NCBI RefSeq assembly: GCF_021864535.1
Contig: NZ_JAKJIC010000033.1
Location: 1-32,787, forward strand
DNA length: 32,787 nt
Direction of reading: 5' to 3'
Origin: Oryzibacter oryziterrae
GTDB taxonomy: Bacteria > Pseudomonadota > Alphaproteobacteria > Rhizobiales > Pleomorphomonadaceae
The notes under the pieces: generated by a model
What the model was told of the DNA's origin: nothing
Seen by the model: only the letters and a program-made list of their open reading frames with translations
The model's database searches: none
Shown here: one piece after another, positions 16,347 to 23,880 of the stretch
Numbering within the stretch: the first letter of the stretch is position 1
Layout: each line of letters opens with the position of its first letter
Made by a program: the position numbers and the translations under genes

Positions 16347-17589
16347 CGCCGAACGCGAGTTCATCGGCACGCATTGGCCGCTGTTTGCCCGACCCGATCA
16401 GCTGCCGCCGCCCGGCGACTGGACTGTGTGGCTGGTGATGGGCGGACGCGGTGCCGGCAAGACGCGCACCGGCGCCGAATGGGTGCGCGCCTGCGTGCTC
16501 GGCCTGCCGCATGCCGGCGGTCCGGTTGCCGGGCGCATCGCGCTGGTGGGCGAGACGCTGCATGACGTGCGCGAGGTGATGATCGAGGGCGTGTCGGGGC
16601 TGATCGGTGTTCATGCCGAGGCGGAACGGCCGCGCTGGTCGCCGTCGCTGCGCCGTCTGGAATGGAGCAACGGCGCCTTGGCGCAGGCCTTCTCGTCGGA
16701 GGATCCCGACGCCCTGCGCGGCCCGCAGTTCGACGCGGCCTGGGCCGACGAGGTGGCCAAATGGAAACATGCCGACGCCACTTTCGACATGCTGCAATTC
16801 GGCCTGCGCCTCGGGACCCGTCCGCGCCAGGTGGTGACGACGACGCCGCGTGCCGTGCCGCTGATGCGCAGGTTGATCAAGGCGCCGGATACGGTGGTGA
16901 CGCACTCGCGCACGATCGACAACGCCGGTTTCCTCGCCAAGGGCTTCCTGAGCGCCGTGGTTCGGCAATATGAGGGCACCCGGCTCGGCCGGCAGGAGCT
17001 GGACGGCGAGCTGATCGAGGAACGCGCCGACGCGCTGTGGAGCCGGGCGCAGCTGGAGGCGATCCGCATCACCGGCCGCCCGGCCATGACGCGCATCGTG
17101 GTGGCCATCGACCCGCCGGCGAGCTCCAACCGCACGTCGGACGCCTGCGGCCTGATCGCCGCCGGCCTCGACGGCGAGGGACGGGCGATCGTGCTGGAAG
17201 ACGCGACCGTGCGCGGCGTGCGCCCGGAAATCTGGGCGGCGCGCGCCGTGGCGCTCTATCACGCCCTGAGCGCCGACCGGCTGGTGGCCGAGGTGAATCA
17301 GGGCGGCGACATGGTGTCGTCAGTCATCGCCCAGGTGGATGCCCGCGTTCCCGTGGCCGTGGTGCGGGCGACGCGCGGCAAATGGGTCCGCGCCGAGCCG
17401 GTGGCCGCGCTCTATGCGCAGGGCCGCGTGCGCCACGCCGGCCATTTCGCCGACCTCGAGGATGAAATGTGCGACTTCGGCCTCGACGGCCTCTCCGGCG
17501 GTCGCTCGCCCGATCGGCTGGACGCGCTGGTGTGGGCGATTACGGCGCTGATGCTGACCGGCGCCGAACCGAAGGTGAGAAATCTGTGA
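16237..17589 (+). CDS. Terminase large subunit / DNA-packaging ATPase (GTA g2)
   Basis: The 450-residue terminase has an ATPase domain with Walker A MGGRGAGKTRTG (Lys75), Walker B AAWADE (Asp171, catalytic Glu172) and a coupling motif region around VVTTTPR. The RNase H-like nuclease domain follows: VVAIDPP (Asp292) is the first metal ligand and DRLDALVWA (Asp429) is near the last. The GTG start at 16237 follows AAGGAG with a 6-base spacer. This is the headful-type enzyme of Rhodobacter-like GTAs (terminase_6 family). The last three codons and the TGA stop lie inside a palindromic repeat at 17579, so the extreme C terminus (RNL) may be contributed by the repeat. Non-structural genes separate it from the portal gene. 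Confidence 0.92.
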   Translation: MTSNQETLPPDWLDRFSQLWKRLSTDERRALLARLSDAEREFIGTHWPLFARPDQLPPPGDWTVWLVMGGRGAGKTRTGAEWVRACVLGLPHAGGPVAGRIALVGETLHDVREVMIEGVSGLIGVHAEAERPRWSPSLRRLEWSNGALAQAFSSEDPDALRGPQFDAAWADEVAKWKHADATFDMLQFGLRLGTRPRQVVTTTPRAVPLMRRLIKAPDTVVTHSRTIDNAGFLAKGFLSAVVRQYEGTRLGRQELDGELIEERADALWSRAQLEAIRITGRPAMTRIVVAIDPPASSNRTSDACGLIAAGLDGEGRAIVLEDATVRGVRPEIWAARAVALYHALSADRLVAEVNQGGDMVSSVIAQVDARVPVAVVRATRGKWVRAEPVAALYAQGRVRHAGHFADLEDEMCDFGLDGLSGGRSPDRLDALVWAITALMLTGAEPKVRNL

Positions 17590-17700
17590 AGGCGGGCTGC
17601 AAAGCGCGCCGACCTCGGCTTCCGGTGCTCATGGACCTTCAAGTCCATTCCGCTCCGGTTCCTCGGCCGGCACCCTTTTCGCCGCGTCTTGACAGATTTC
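17579..17700. repeat. Palindromic repeat family, copy 2 (overlaps terminase stop)
   Basis: The element is bounded by GAAATCTGT and its exact complement ACAGATTTC, with the central hairpin ATGGAC-CTTCAA-GTCCAT. It shares AAGTCCATTCCGCT, TTTTCGCCGCG and TTGACAGATTT with the copy at 8966-9090. The TerL stop codon (17587-17589) lies in its left end. Confidence 0.8.
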
Positions 17701-17711
17701 TGCGGCGCGCG

Positions 17712-17826
17712 GTGAAGGCGGGCTGCAAAGCGCGCCGACCTCGGCTTCCGGTGCTCCTGGACCTGCAAGTCCATTCCGCTCCGGTTCCTCGGTCGGCACC
17801 CTTTTCGCCGCGCCTTGACAGATTTC
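17712..17826. repeat. Palindromic repeat family, copy 3 (tandem, 126-bp period)
   Basis: This is a near-identical tandem copy of 17586-17700, displaced by 126 bases and with about four substitutions, but lacking the left terminal GAAATCTGT. The right terminus ACAGATTTC is intact (17818-17826). Copies 2 and 3 fill most of the gene-free stretch 17590-17975. The remainder (17827-17975) has no clear signal beyond a CGCGATCGCG palindrome near 17868. Confidence 0.8.
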
Positions 17827-17975
17827 TGCGTCGGGTGGGGTCTGTAGTGATACGCAAGAGTACCTATTCGCGATCGCGGGAGGATTTCCCATAGCGTTCC
17901 TGCGATTTCATGTGAAAGACTGCAAAAATTCCGCGAATGGGAATCCCTTCCGGAAATCATGCAAGATTGGCTGCC

Positions 17976-18875
17976 ATGTCGGATTTCCTCACCACCCGTG
18001 AAATCGCCGACCTCCTGCGCGTCAAGGAGCGCAAGGTCTATGACCTCGTCGCCAAGGGCGAGATTCCGGTGCGACGGGTGACGGGCAAGCTGCTGTTTGC
18101 CCGGGCGGAAATCGAGAACTGGATGGCGGGCGGCAAGGGCGCGGCGGCGCAAATGCCGACGGTGAGCCTGACCGCGCGCCAACCGGCGGCGGTGCGGCCG
18201 TCCATCTGCGTCGGCGGCCACGATCCGCTGCTGGAATGGGCGCTGCGCGAAAGCCGTTCGGGCATCGCCGCCTTTCTTGACGGCGCGCTCGATGGCATCG
18301 AGCGGGCGGCGGCCGGCGAGTGTATCGCGGCGGGGCTGCATATCCCCGAGGCCGACGACTGGAACGTCGGCATGGTCGCGGAACTGTTCGGCGGCGAGCC
18401 CTGGGTGCTCCTGGAATGGGCCAAGCGCAAGCGCGGCCTGTTGATCCGCCGTGGTCTCGGGGCCAGCCCCCGCAATCTCCGCCAGGTGCGTGGACTGCGC
18501 TTCCAGAGCCGCCAGCCGAGCGCCGGTTCGGAACTGGTGCTGACCCAGCTGCTGGACGCAGAGGGCATGACACGGGATGACCTGACGTTGGTATCGAGTG
18601 TCGAGCGATCGGAAAGCGATCTCGGCCTGGCCATCGCCACCGGGCGGGCGGAAGTGGGCCTCGGCATCGAGGCGGCCGCGCGTCAGTTCGGGCTCGACTT
18701 CGTGCCGCTGGTGGAAGAGCGCTTCGATCTGATGATCTGGCGGCAGGCCTTTTTCGAGCCGCCGATGCAGCGCCTCATGGCCTTCTGCCGCAGCGAGGCC
18801 TTCGCCGAACGCGCGCGCGACCTCGGCGGTTACGACGTGTCGGGCTTCGGCACGGTGCATTTCAACGGCGCGTGA
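17976..18875 (+). CDS. HTH (excisionase-type) regulator with PBP-like molybdate-binding domain
   Basis: Residues 1-60 form a MerR/excisionase-like HTH_17 domain (FLTTREIADLLRVKERKVYDL, then the wing VRRVTGKLLFARAEIENWM). After an Ala-rich linker, residues 70-290 resemble the PBP_like domain (PF12727), a type-II periplasmic-binding fold used inside the cell as ligand sensor. SICVGGHDPLLEWALRE gives the first strand and anion-loop region. A GSELVLTQLLDAEG helix and an AEVGLGIEAAARQFGLDFVP segment follow. Proteins of this architecture are predicted molybdate/tungstate-responsive regulators, and the next gene encodes a Mop protein, which supports the ligand. ATG 17976 has a poor ribosome site. 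It is the only non-structural gene on the same strand as the phage-like genes. Confidence 0.8.
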   Translation: MSDFLTTREIADLLRVKERKVYDLVAKGEIPVRRVTGKLLFARAEIENWMAGGKGAAAQMPTVSLTARQPAAVRPSICVGGHDPLLEWALRESRSGIAAFLDGALDGIERAAAGECIAAGLHIPEADDWNVGMVAELFGGEPWVLLEWAKRKRGLLIRRGLGASPRNLRQVRGLRFQSRQPSAGSELVLTQLLDAEGMTRDDLTLVSSVERSESDLGLAIATGRAEVGLGIEAAARQFGLDFVPLVEERFDLMIWRQAFFEPPMQRLMAFCRSEAFAERARDLGGYDVSGFGTVHFNGA

Positions 18876-18906
18876 AAAACCCGCCGCGACGTGGGTGCGC
18901 GGCGGG
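18875..18906 (-). terminator. Intrinsic terminator between HTH-PBP and mop genes
   Basis: CCCGCCGCG (18880-18888) pairs perfectly with CGCGGCGGG (18898-18906) around a 9-base loop. On the minus strand the stem is followed by TTTTT (complement of 18875-18879), a textbook rho-independent terminator for the mop transcript. The hairpin may also serve the convergent plus-strand gene. Confidence 0.75.
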
Positions 18907-18929
18907 CTGAAAGCGTCCGGTCGATCCGA

Positions 18930-19136
18930 TCAATCGATGGCGACGAGCACGTCCGAGGCCTTGACGACGGCCTTGGCCTTGTCGCCGACCTTGAGGCCGA
19001 GATCATCGACGGCTTCGTTGGTGATCGAGGCAGTGACCGTGGTGCCGGCGACGTCGAGAACCACGTGAGCGGTGGTGGCTCCCTTGGTGATCTTGACCAC
19101 GGTGCCGGCGAGAACGTTGCGAGCGGAGATCTTCAT
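18930..19136 (-). CDS. Mop-type molybdate-binding protein (TOBE domain, MopI family)
   Basis: The 68-residue protein consists of a single TOBE/Mop domain: SARNVLAGTVVKITKGATTA, VVLDVAGTTVTASITNEAV, then DLGLKVGDKAKAVVKASDV. Mop proteins assemble as hexamers binding up to eight molybdate ions and act as cytoplasmic molybdate stores or buffers. ATG 19136 has AAGGA 8 bases upstream. It is convergent with the HTH-PBP gene, and the pair probably forms a molybdate sensing/storage unit. A terminator separates them. This cargo has no obvious relation to virion assembly and appears inserted between terminase and portal. Confidence 0.92.
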   Translation of the reverse strand: MKISARNVLAGTVVKITKGATTAHVVLDVAGTTVTASITNEAVDDLGLKVGDKAKAVVKASDVLVAID

Positions 19137-19254
19137 GGGGCAGTTCCTTGCGCTGGCGGATGCGCTCCGCGAGGGCGACCGGCCGGGAGGTGCGGCGGCG
19201 AGGGGATGATCTACCAGCCTTGCCCCTCCGGCAACTGGCGAAGCCCTGCTAGAT

Positions 19255-19291
19255 TTCGCAAGGCGGGAACGAAGCGCAGGACTTCGCAAGG
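19255..19291. promoter_or_regulatory. Direct repeats upstream of mop
   Basis: TTCGCAAGG occurs at 19255-19263 and again at 19283-19291, 28 bases apart, about 120-155 bases before the mop start. These could be binding sites for a regulator such as the adjacent HTH-PBP protein. The assignment is speculative. Confidence 0.3.
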
Positions 19292-19413
19292 TCGCGGGAA
19301 AAGAAACAGGATGGCAATCCTGGGGCGACGTCCGCGCGCGAAGGTCCGGGCATCGGGCGACTACCGCTGCGCATCTGACGATGACCACAGGTGCTGCGTG
19401 CTGCCAAATGATG

Positions 19414-20286
19414 TCAGGAGTTCGGCGTGGCGCCGAAGGACCAATGGGTCTGGACGATGCGCCAGCCGTTCCCATCGCGGCGGTAGACCTCGGTGCAGTT
19501 CCAGCGCATCTCGTCGCCCTCGCTGCCGGCCCGGGACACGAAGCGGAAGCTGAGGATCGCGGTATCGCCGATCTCGGTGACGGCGGGTTCGATCATCTCG
19601 TGCACCAGCGCGAAGATCTTGCCGCGCAGGCTCTCGTAATAGGCGGTGAGCTTGTCGAGGCCGTCGAGGCGCGTGGGCAGGAAGGGATCGAAATAGCGCA
19701 CATCGGGTGCGGAGATTTCCAGAAAGCCGGACGGGTCGCCCGCGCACCATCGGTCAAGGGCGGCGCGCTCAAGGGCGATGACGGGATGCGCCGACGCAGG
19801 GGTGGGCTTCGACGCCGCCGTGCCGATGGTCTTGGCCATGTTGATGCCGGTGACGGCAAAGCCGCAGGACTCGTAGACATGGCGGGCGCGATGATTGTTG
19901 GCCGCGACACGCAGACGGATCTGGTGCAGGCCTTCGGAGGCGAGACGCGTCTCGAGCGCCGCCAGGGCAGCCTTGGCCAGCCCTCTGCCTTGCCAGGCGG
20001 GGCGGACGTGGAAATCGAGAATGAAGGCCGAGCCGGCCTCGACATTCGGACGGTACCACAGATAGCCGACGGGGGCGTCGACCTCAGCAATGGCGAGGCA
20101 GGACAGGACATGGCCGGCGGTCACAGGGCCGTCCGGCAGGTCGTTCGCCACCTCGCGGCGCGCCTGCTCGACGGCCTGATCGAGGGGCAGGCGATAGTTG
20201 GCGGCCATCTCGGCGGCATAGTCGGGGATGAAGTAATCGAGATAGGCGGCAAACTCGCTGTCGAGCATCGGGCGCAAGGCGATCAT
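19414..20286 (-). CDS. GNAT N-acetyltransferase fused to a SnoaL/NTF2-like domain
   Basis: The 290-residue protein has two domains. Residues 1-158 are a GNAT fold: DFHVRPAWQGRGLAKAAL carries the acetyl-CoA pyrophosphate-binding Q-x-x-G-x-G/A signature, and NNHRARHVYESCGF is the usual C-terminal motif. After a Thr/Pro/Ala linker (about 158-170), residues 170-290 form a SnoaL-like/DUF4440 NTF2 fold (ALDRWCAGDPSGFLEISAP, then a strand-rich end WRIVQTHWSF). The substrate is unknown. ATG 20286 has AAAGGA 7-8 bases upstream. It is transcribed after the WYL regulator gene with a 52-base gap, probably as one operon. The fusion may couple acetylation to binding or processing of a small molecule. Confidence 0.8.
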   Translation of the reverse strand: MIALRPMLDSEFAAYLDYFIPDYAAEMAANYRLPLDQAVEQARREVANDLPDGPVTAGHVLSCLAIAEVDAPVGYLWYRPNVEAGSAFILDFHVRPAWQGRGLAKAALAALETRLASEGLHQIRLRVAANNHRARHVYESCGFAVTGINMAKTIGTAASKPTPASAHPVIALERAALDRWCAGDPSGFLEISAPDVRYFDPFLPTRLDGLDKLTAYYESLRGKIFALVHEMIEPAVTEIGDTAILSFRFVSRAGSEGDEMRWNCTEVYRRDGNGWRIVQTHWSFGATPNS

Positions 20287-20338
20287 GGGCGTGTCCTTTG
20301 GAGCGACCGGAGCAAGGCGCAGCGGTGGGATGCCCGCC

Positions 20339-21052
20339 TCAGTTCGGCAGCGGGCGGAAACCGGTATCGGGAGCGTTGGGTTCGAGCTCGCGCCATTCCT
20401 TCATCAGCACGCGGCGGCGGCGCGGGTAGCGCTGGCCAAGGTCGACGGCCTGCGCCATGCGATCGATGCGGAAGTGACGGAAGTCCTGCCTGAGTTCGCA
20501 CCAGGCGGTGAGCACCCGCGCCCGCTCGAAGAAGGCGACGGCGATCGGCCAGACGGTGCGCGTGGTGGCAATGCCCTTTTCGTTGACATAGGCAAAGGTG
20601 AGCCGCGTCTCGTTGCGGATGGCGGTGCGGATCATCGCGAGATCCACCTGATCCTCGGGCGCGCGCCAGGGCGGGGCGACGATGAGGCCGGTGGTCTCCA
20701 TACGGTCGGCCAGATCGCGCGGCAGCACGGCGGCAATCTTGGCCAGCGCGTTCTCCGCCGCCGAGGCCAGACGATCGTCGGCCCGCGTGGCGGCGAGGCG
20801 GGCGCCGAACACCAGCGCCTCGATCTCGTCTTCGGTGAACATCAGCGGCGGCAGCATGAAGCCGGGCTTCAGCACATAGCCAACGCCGGCCTCGCCTTCG
20901 ATCGGCGCGCCTTGGCCGACCAGAGCCTGGATGTCGCGATAGAGCGTGCGCAGCGACACGCCGAGCTCATCGGCAAGCTCGGCGCCCGCCACCGGGCGAC
21001 GACGCCGGCGCAAGGCCTGGACCAGGGTGAGAAGACGCTCGGCACGGGACAT
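20339..21052 (-). CDS. YafY-type transcriptional regulator (HTH_11 + WYL)
   Basis: I start the protein at ATG 21052 (MSRAERLLTLVQALRRRRRP), the usual N terminus of YafY regulators. The frame is open to a GTG at 21157, but no ribosome site or conserved residues support that start. Residues 1-60 form a winged HTH (GAELADELGVSLRTLYRDI). The C-terminal WYL domain runs from about 130 to 215, where the usual WYL triplet region reads ERARVLTAWCELRQDFRHFR. WYL domains bind nucleic acid or nucleotide ligands and often control stress, defence or toxin genes. It probably regulates itself and the downstream GNAT-SnoaL gene. It is divergent from the portal gene across a 128-base region. Confidence 0.85.
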   Translation of the reverse strand: MSRAERLLTLVQALRRRRRPVAGAELADELGVSLRTLYRDIQALVGQGAPIEGEAGVGYVLKPGFMLPPLMFTEDEIEALVFGARLAATRADDRLASAAENALAKIAAVLPRDLADRMETTGLIVAPPWRAPEDQVDLAMIRTAIRNETRLTFAYVNEKGIATTRTVWPIAVAFFERARVLTAWCELRQDFRHFRIDRMAQAVDLGQRYPRRRRVLMKEWRELEPNAPDTGFRPLPN

Positions 21053-21180
21053 GGAAACCGCCGGAAGGATCGCGGGAGACTCAAGTGATGGCGCGCGATC
21101 ATGCCAGTCCTTGGCGCGCGCGTCCACAAGATTGATCTCGTTTTGTTCTGTATCCACCTGTTAATGCAAGGGAGTGTGCC

Positions 21181-22401
21181 ATGGCGATGAGCTGGCGACA
21201 ACGGCTCGGCCTGAAACCCAGACCGGCGCCGGCCGAGACCAAGACCGCGCGTCCGAGCGCCACGCTGGCCTTCACCGGCGCGGGACGTCCGGTGTGGTCG
21301 TCGAGCGACTATGCCGAGCTGGCGCGCAGCGGCTACATGCGCAACCCCTTCGTCCATCGGGCGGTGCGCATGGTGGCCGAGGGCGTCGGGCGCGTGCCCT
21401 GGATGCTGCGTCAAGGTGTTCAGGATCTTGATCACCATCCGCTGCTCGACCTGATGGCGCGGCCCAATCCGCGCGAGGGGTTTGCCACCTTCGTCGAGGC
21501 GGTGGCGAGCCACCTGATGGTGGCGGGCAACGCCTATGTGGAGCTGACCGAGATCGACGGGCGTCCGCTCGAGCTGAACATCCTCAGACCCGATCGCCTG
21601 CGCGTCGTGCCCGGTCGCGACGGCTGGCCGGAGGCCTATGACTATACGGTGGATGGACGGACGGTGCGGCTGCCGGCGACCGCCGAGCGAGGCCCGGCGC
21701 CGCTCATGCACATGCGCAGCTTCCATCCGCTCAACGATCATTATGGCCTGCCGCCCATCGAGGCGGCGCTGGTGAGCCTCGACGTGCACAATGCCGCGGC
21801 CGGCTGGAACAAGGCCCTGCTGGACAACTCCGCCCGGCCCTCCGGCGCGCTCGTCTATTCGGGTCCCAACGGCCTCAGTGACGACCAGTTCGAGCGGCTG
21901 AAGCGCGAGCTGGAAGAGGGCTATCAGGGCGCCGACAATGCCGGCCGCCCCCTGGTGCTCGAAGGCGGGCTCGACTGGAAGAACATGTCGCTGACCCCGC
22001 GCGACATGGACTTCATCGAGGCGCGCAACATGGCGTCGCGCGAAATCGCACTCGCATTTGGTGTGCCGCCCATGCTGCTGGGCATTCCAGGCGATGCAAC
22101 CTATGCGAACTATCAGGAAGCCAATCGGGTGCTGTGGCGCCAGACGATCATCCCGCTGGCCCAGCGCATCGCCGATGCCTTCGGCGGCTGGCTGGCCCCG
22201 ACCTACGGAAAGAGCCTCAGCATCGAGCTCGACCTCGACCAGGTGCCGGCGCTGCAGGGCGAACGCGATGTGCTGTGGGAGCGGGTGGGGCGCGCGAGCT
22301 TCCTGACCGACGACGAGAAGCGCGCCGCGGTGGGCTACGGGCCGGGCGACGGGGCAGCGGAACCGGTGACGAAGGCCGCGGTCATCCCCCGATCCAACTG
22401 A
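21181..22401 (+). CDS. Phage/GTA portal protein (HK97 family, g3)
   Basis: The 406-residue portal protein forms the dodecameric ring at the capsid vertex through which DNA is packaged. Typical segments are GYMRNPFVHRAVRMVAEG near residue 50, LMARPNPREGFATFVEAV, GNAYVELTEIDGRPLEL, the clip/stem region YGLPPIEAALVSLDVHNAA, and ALAFGVPPMLLGIPG with NYQEANRVLWRQTIIPL. The start ATG 21181 follows AAGGGAG. Its length matches RcGTA g3. The C-terminal 25 residues are Gly/Ala-rich. It is followed closely by g3.5. Confidence 0.93.
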   Translation: MAMSWRQRLGLKPRPAPAETKTARPSATLAFTGAGRPVWSSSDYAELARSGYMRNPFVHRAVRMVAEGVGRVPWMLRQGVQDLDHHPLLDLMARPNPREGFATFVEAVASHLMVAGNAYVELTEIDGRPLELNILRPDRLRVVPGRDGWPEAYDYTVDGRTVRLPATAERGPAPLMHMRSFHPLNDHYGLPPIEAALVSLDVHNAAAGWNKALLDNSARPSGALVYSGPNGLSDDQFERLKRELEEGYQGADNAGRPLVLEGGLDWKNMSLTPRDMDFIEARNMASREIALAFGVPPMLLGIPGDATYANYQEANRVLWRQTIIPLAQRIADAFGGWLAPTYGKSLSIELDLDQVPALQGERDVLWERVGRASFLTDDEKRAAVGYGPGDGAAEPVTKAAVIPRSN

Positions 22402-22412
22402 GGCGCTCGGCC

Positions 22413-22622
22413 ATGGACGTGACGAAAATCTTCGCCGAACGCGGCGATCTTGCGCACCTCGCCCTGTTCCTCTGGGCCACGGGCGCGAGCTCTCTGCTCG
22501 TCTTCACGTTGCGGGAACTGGTGGCGCAGACCCGCCGCTTCGACGCTTTCGTCGCGGAAATCGCCCACTTGAATCGCCGTCTCAACGCCGAAGCCGACGC
22601 TTCAGCAACCCTGCCCAAGTGA
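22413..22622 (+). CDS. GTA g3.5-like small membrane protein
   Basis: The 69-residue protein lies 11 bases after the portal gene, exactly where Rhodobacter-type GTAs carry g3.5. It has one hydrophobic helix at about residues 14-34 (HLALFLWATGASSLLVFTL) followed by an amphipathic, probably coiled-coil tail (RRFDAFVAEIAHLNRRLNAE). Its precise role in GTA particles is not clear; membrane association during head assembly is possible. The start ATG 22413 has GAGG about 9 bases upstream. Confidence 0.75.
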   Translation: MDVTKIFAERGDLAHLALFLWATGASSLLVFTLRELVAQTRRFDAFVAEIAHLNRRLNAEADASATLPK

Positions 22623-22714
22623 TTCATCCGACTCACGAATCCGGCCGCTGTTGAATCACTTTAACAGCGAGCGGATTCAAAACGTTAAGCGATTTTAACC
22701 GTTGAAGCTGAATC
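22621..22714. promoter_or_regulatory. GANTC-dense, CtrA-like control region inside the GTA operon
   Basis: Six GANTC sites fall in 94 bases (22621, 22630, 22637, 22653, 22674, 22710), and four more follow by 22900. Two of them form the arms of an inverted repeat, TTGAATC (22651-22657) and GATTCAA (22674-22680). Four bases later comes GTTAA-N6-TTAAC (22684-22699), close to the CtrA consensus TTAA-N7-TTAA but one base short. The stretch 22623-22863 is otherwise gene-free. Confidence 0.5.
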
Positions 22715-22863
22715 AGATTGTCAGCCCGTTGGCATGGGATGCCAAGGCGCAGACTCAACCTGCGAACGCCTTGGCGCTGCGATGAAGCGCGGCGCTGAAC
22801 CATCTGAATTTGTGCATGAACGAATTGAATCCCCGTCTCCGCATCATCGACAAGGAGCGCCAA

Positions 22864-23058
22864 ATGCAGATGCAGACTCGCCTTTTCCGGCCGTTGATTC
22901 AGCGGCTGAGCGGCGCGCCCATTTCCCCCGGTTTCGACCCTTCGGACGTTTTCCGCGAGTTTCGCGAACAGGTGGAAAAGCGCATCCGCAAGCCGTCCTC
23001 GCCCCAGCCGCGGCTGCGCCTGCCCGGTGACGGGCGCCGGCTGGGAGGCGTGCAATGA
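22864..23058 (+). CDS. Small protein of unknown function, coupled to prohead protease
   Basis: The 64-residue ORF starts at ATG 22864 behind a very strong ribosome site (AAGGAG, 6-base spacer), and its TGA overlaps the ATG of the protease gene (ATGA), indicating translational coupling. An in-frame ATG at 22816 exists but lacks a ribosome site. The protein is basic, with a helix FDPSDVFREFREQVEKRI in the middle and a Pro/Arg-rich tail. I recognise no family. Its position between g3.5 and g4 suggests a role in capsid maturation or simply a leader cistron for the protease. Confidence 0.6.
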   Translation: MQMQTRLFRPLIQRLSGAPISPGFDPSDVFREFREQVEKRIRKPSSPQPRLRLPGDGRRLGGVQ

Positions 23059-23684
23059 GGGCCGCCTCCGTTACCCGAGGTGGGGCGGTGGCCCAGATCG
23101 GGCCGGACGGTGACCTCACCTTCAGTGGCTACGCCAGCCTGTTCAACGTTGCCGATCTCTCCGGCGACATGCTGCTGCCGGGCGCCTTCCGCCGCTCGAT
23201 CGGCCGGCGCGGCGCCCTCGGCATCAAGATGCTCTACCAGCATGATCCCACGATCATCCTCGGCCAATGGTTGCAGATCGAGGAGGACGCGAAGGGTTTG
23301 AAGGTCACCGGCCAGTTTGCATCTGGAGTTGCAAAGGCGGTGGAGGTGATGAGCCTGGTTCAGGCCGGAATTCTCGATGGTCTCTCCATCGGCTTCCGCA
23401 CGGTGAGTGCCCGCACCGACGCCAAGAGCGGCATCCGCCGCGTGGCCGAGGTGGACCTCTGGGAGGTGTCGATCGTCACCTTCCCCATGCTGCCGGGCGC
23501 TCGCATCACGGCCTCCGGCGGCGAGGCCAAGGGGCAGTCCCTGACCGAAAGCTTCAGCAAGGCCGCAAGGCATCTGCGGGCCGAGGCAGGCCGCGGTGAC
23601 GCCCGGGACGGTGCGCGGGGGCGGGTTCCGATGGGGCGCCTGGCCGTCGCGAGCCGAGGCTGGACGCCCCACCTTTCGCCCTGA
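23055..23684 (+). CDS. HK97-family prohead protease (GTA g4)
   Basis: The 209-residue protease cleaves the capsid delta domain during head maturation. The U35-type motifs are present: GYASLFNVADLSGDMLLPGAF (about 25-45, in which the paired D and PGAF are typical), LYQHDP with His63, GILDGLSIGF with Ser111, and DLWEVSIVTFPM with Glu137. The catalytic His and Ser are therefore visible. After about residue 165 the sequence becomes an Arg/Gly-rich tail with no conserved motif, probably flexible and self-cleaved. The start is coupled to the small ORF upstream by an ATGA overlap. A stable hairpin follows the stop codon. Confidence 0.92.
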   Translation: MRAASVTRGGAVAQIGPDGDLTFSGYASLFNVADLSGDMLLPGAFRRSIGRRGALGIKMLYQHDPTIILGQWLQIEEDAKGLKVTGQFASGVAKAVEVMSLVQAGILDGLSIGFRTVSARTDAKSGIRRVAEVDLWEVSIVTFPMLPGARITASGGEAKGQSLTESFSKAARHLRAEAGRGDARDGARGRVPMGRLAVASRGWTPHLSP

Positions 23685-23685
23685 G

Positions 23686-23707
23686 CGAGGGGGACAGTTC
23701 CCCCTCG
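23686..23707 (+). terminator. Stable hairpin right after protease gene
   Basis: CGAGGGGGA (23686-23694) and TCCCCCTCG (23699-23707) form a perfect 9-pair stem with a CAGT loop, two bases after the stop. There is no U tract. It is more likely an mRNA-processing or stabilising element, or a partial terminator between protease and capsid. The rest of the interval to 23880 shows no gene. Confidence 0.5.
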
Positions 23708-23880
23708 AGGACGCTGTCACCAGCAGTTGGCGCGACCGCTCCTGCCGACGGCCTGCCAGGTCATCGGCAGCGCGCCGATCCATTTCGCACGCCCTTGGCG
23801 CGTGCATCCGTTCGGGTCGCCGACGGCCCGCCACACCGGTTCCGATGACCGGAACCTTCCCTAGAGCATAAGGACAGACC

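Noticed and set aside
17579-17826. Possible CRISPR-like array
   Set aside because: There are only two units of about 120 bp, with no short repeat/spacer alternation. The units are palindromic and a dispersed third copy exists.
17412-18860. 482-codon minus-strand open frame containing an internal repeat
   Set aside because: The apparent protein repeat is just the 126-bp palindromic DNA repeat read in an open frame; the rest is antisense to TerL and the HTH-PBP gene.
23596-23871. ORF spanning the protease-capsid gap on the plus strand
   Set aside because: It overlaps the protease out of frame, has no ribosome site and encodes Arg/Ser-rich shadow-like sequence.
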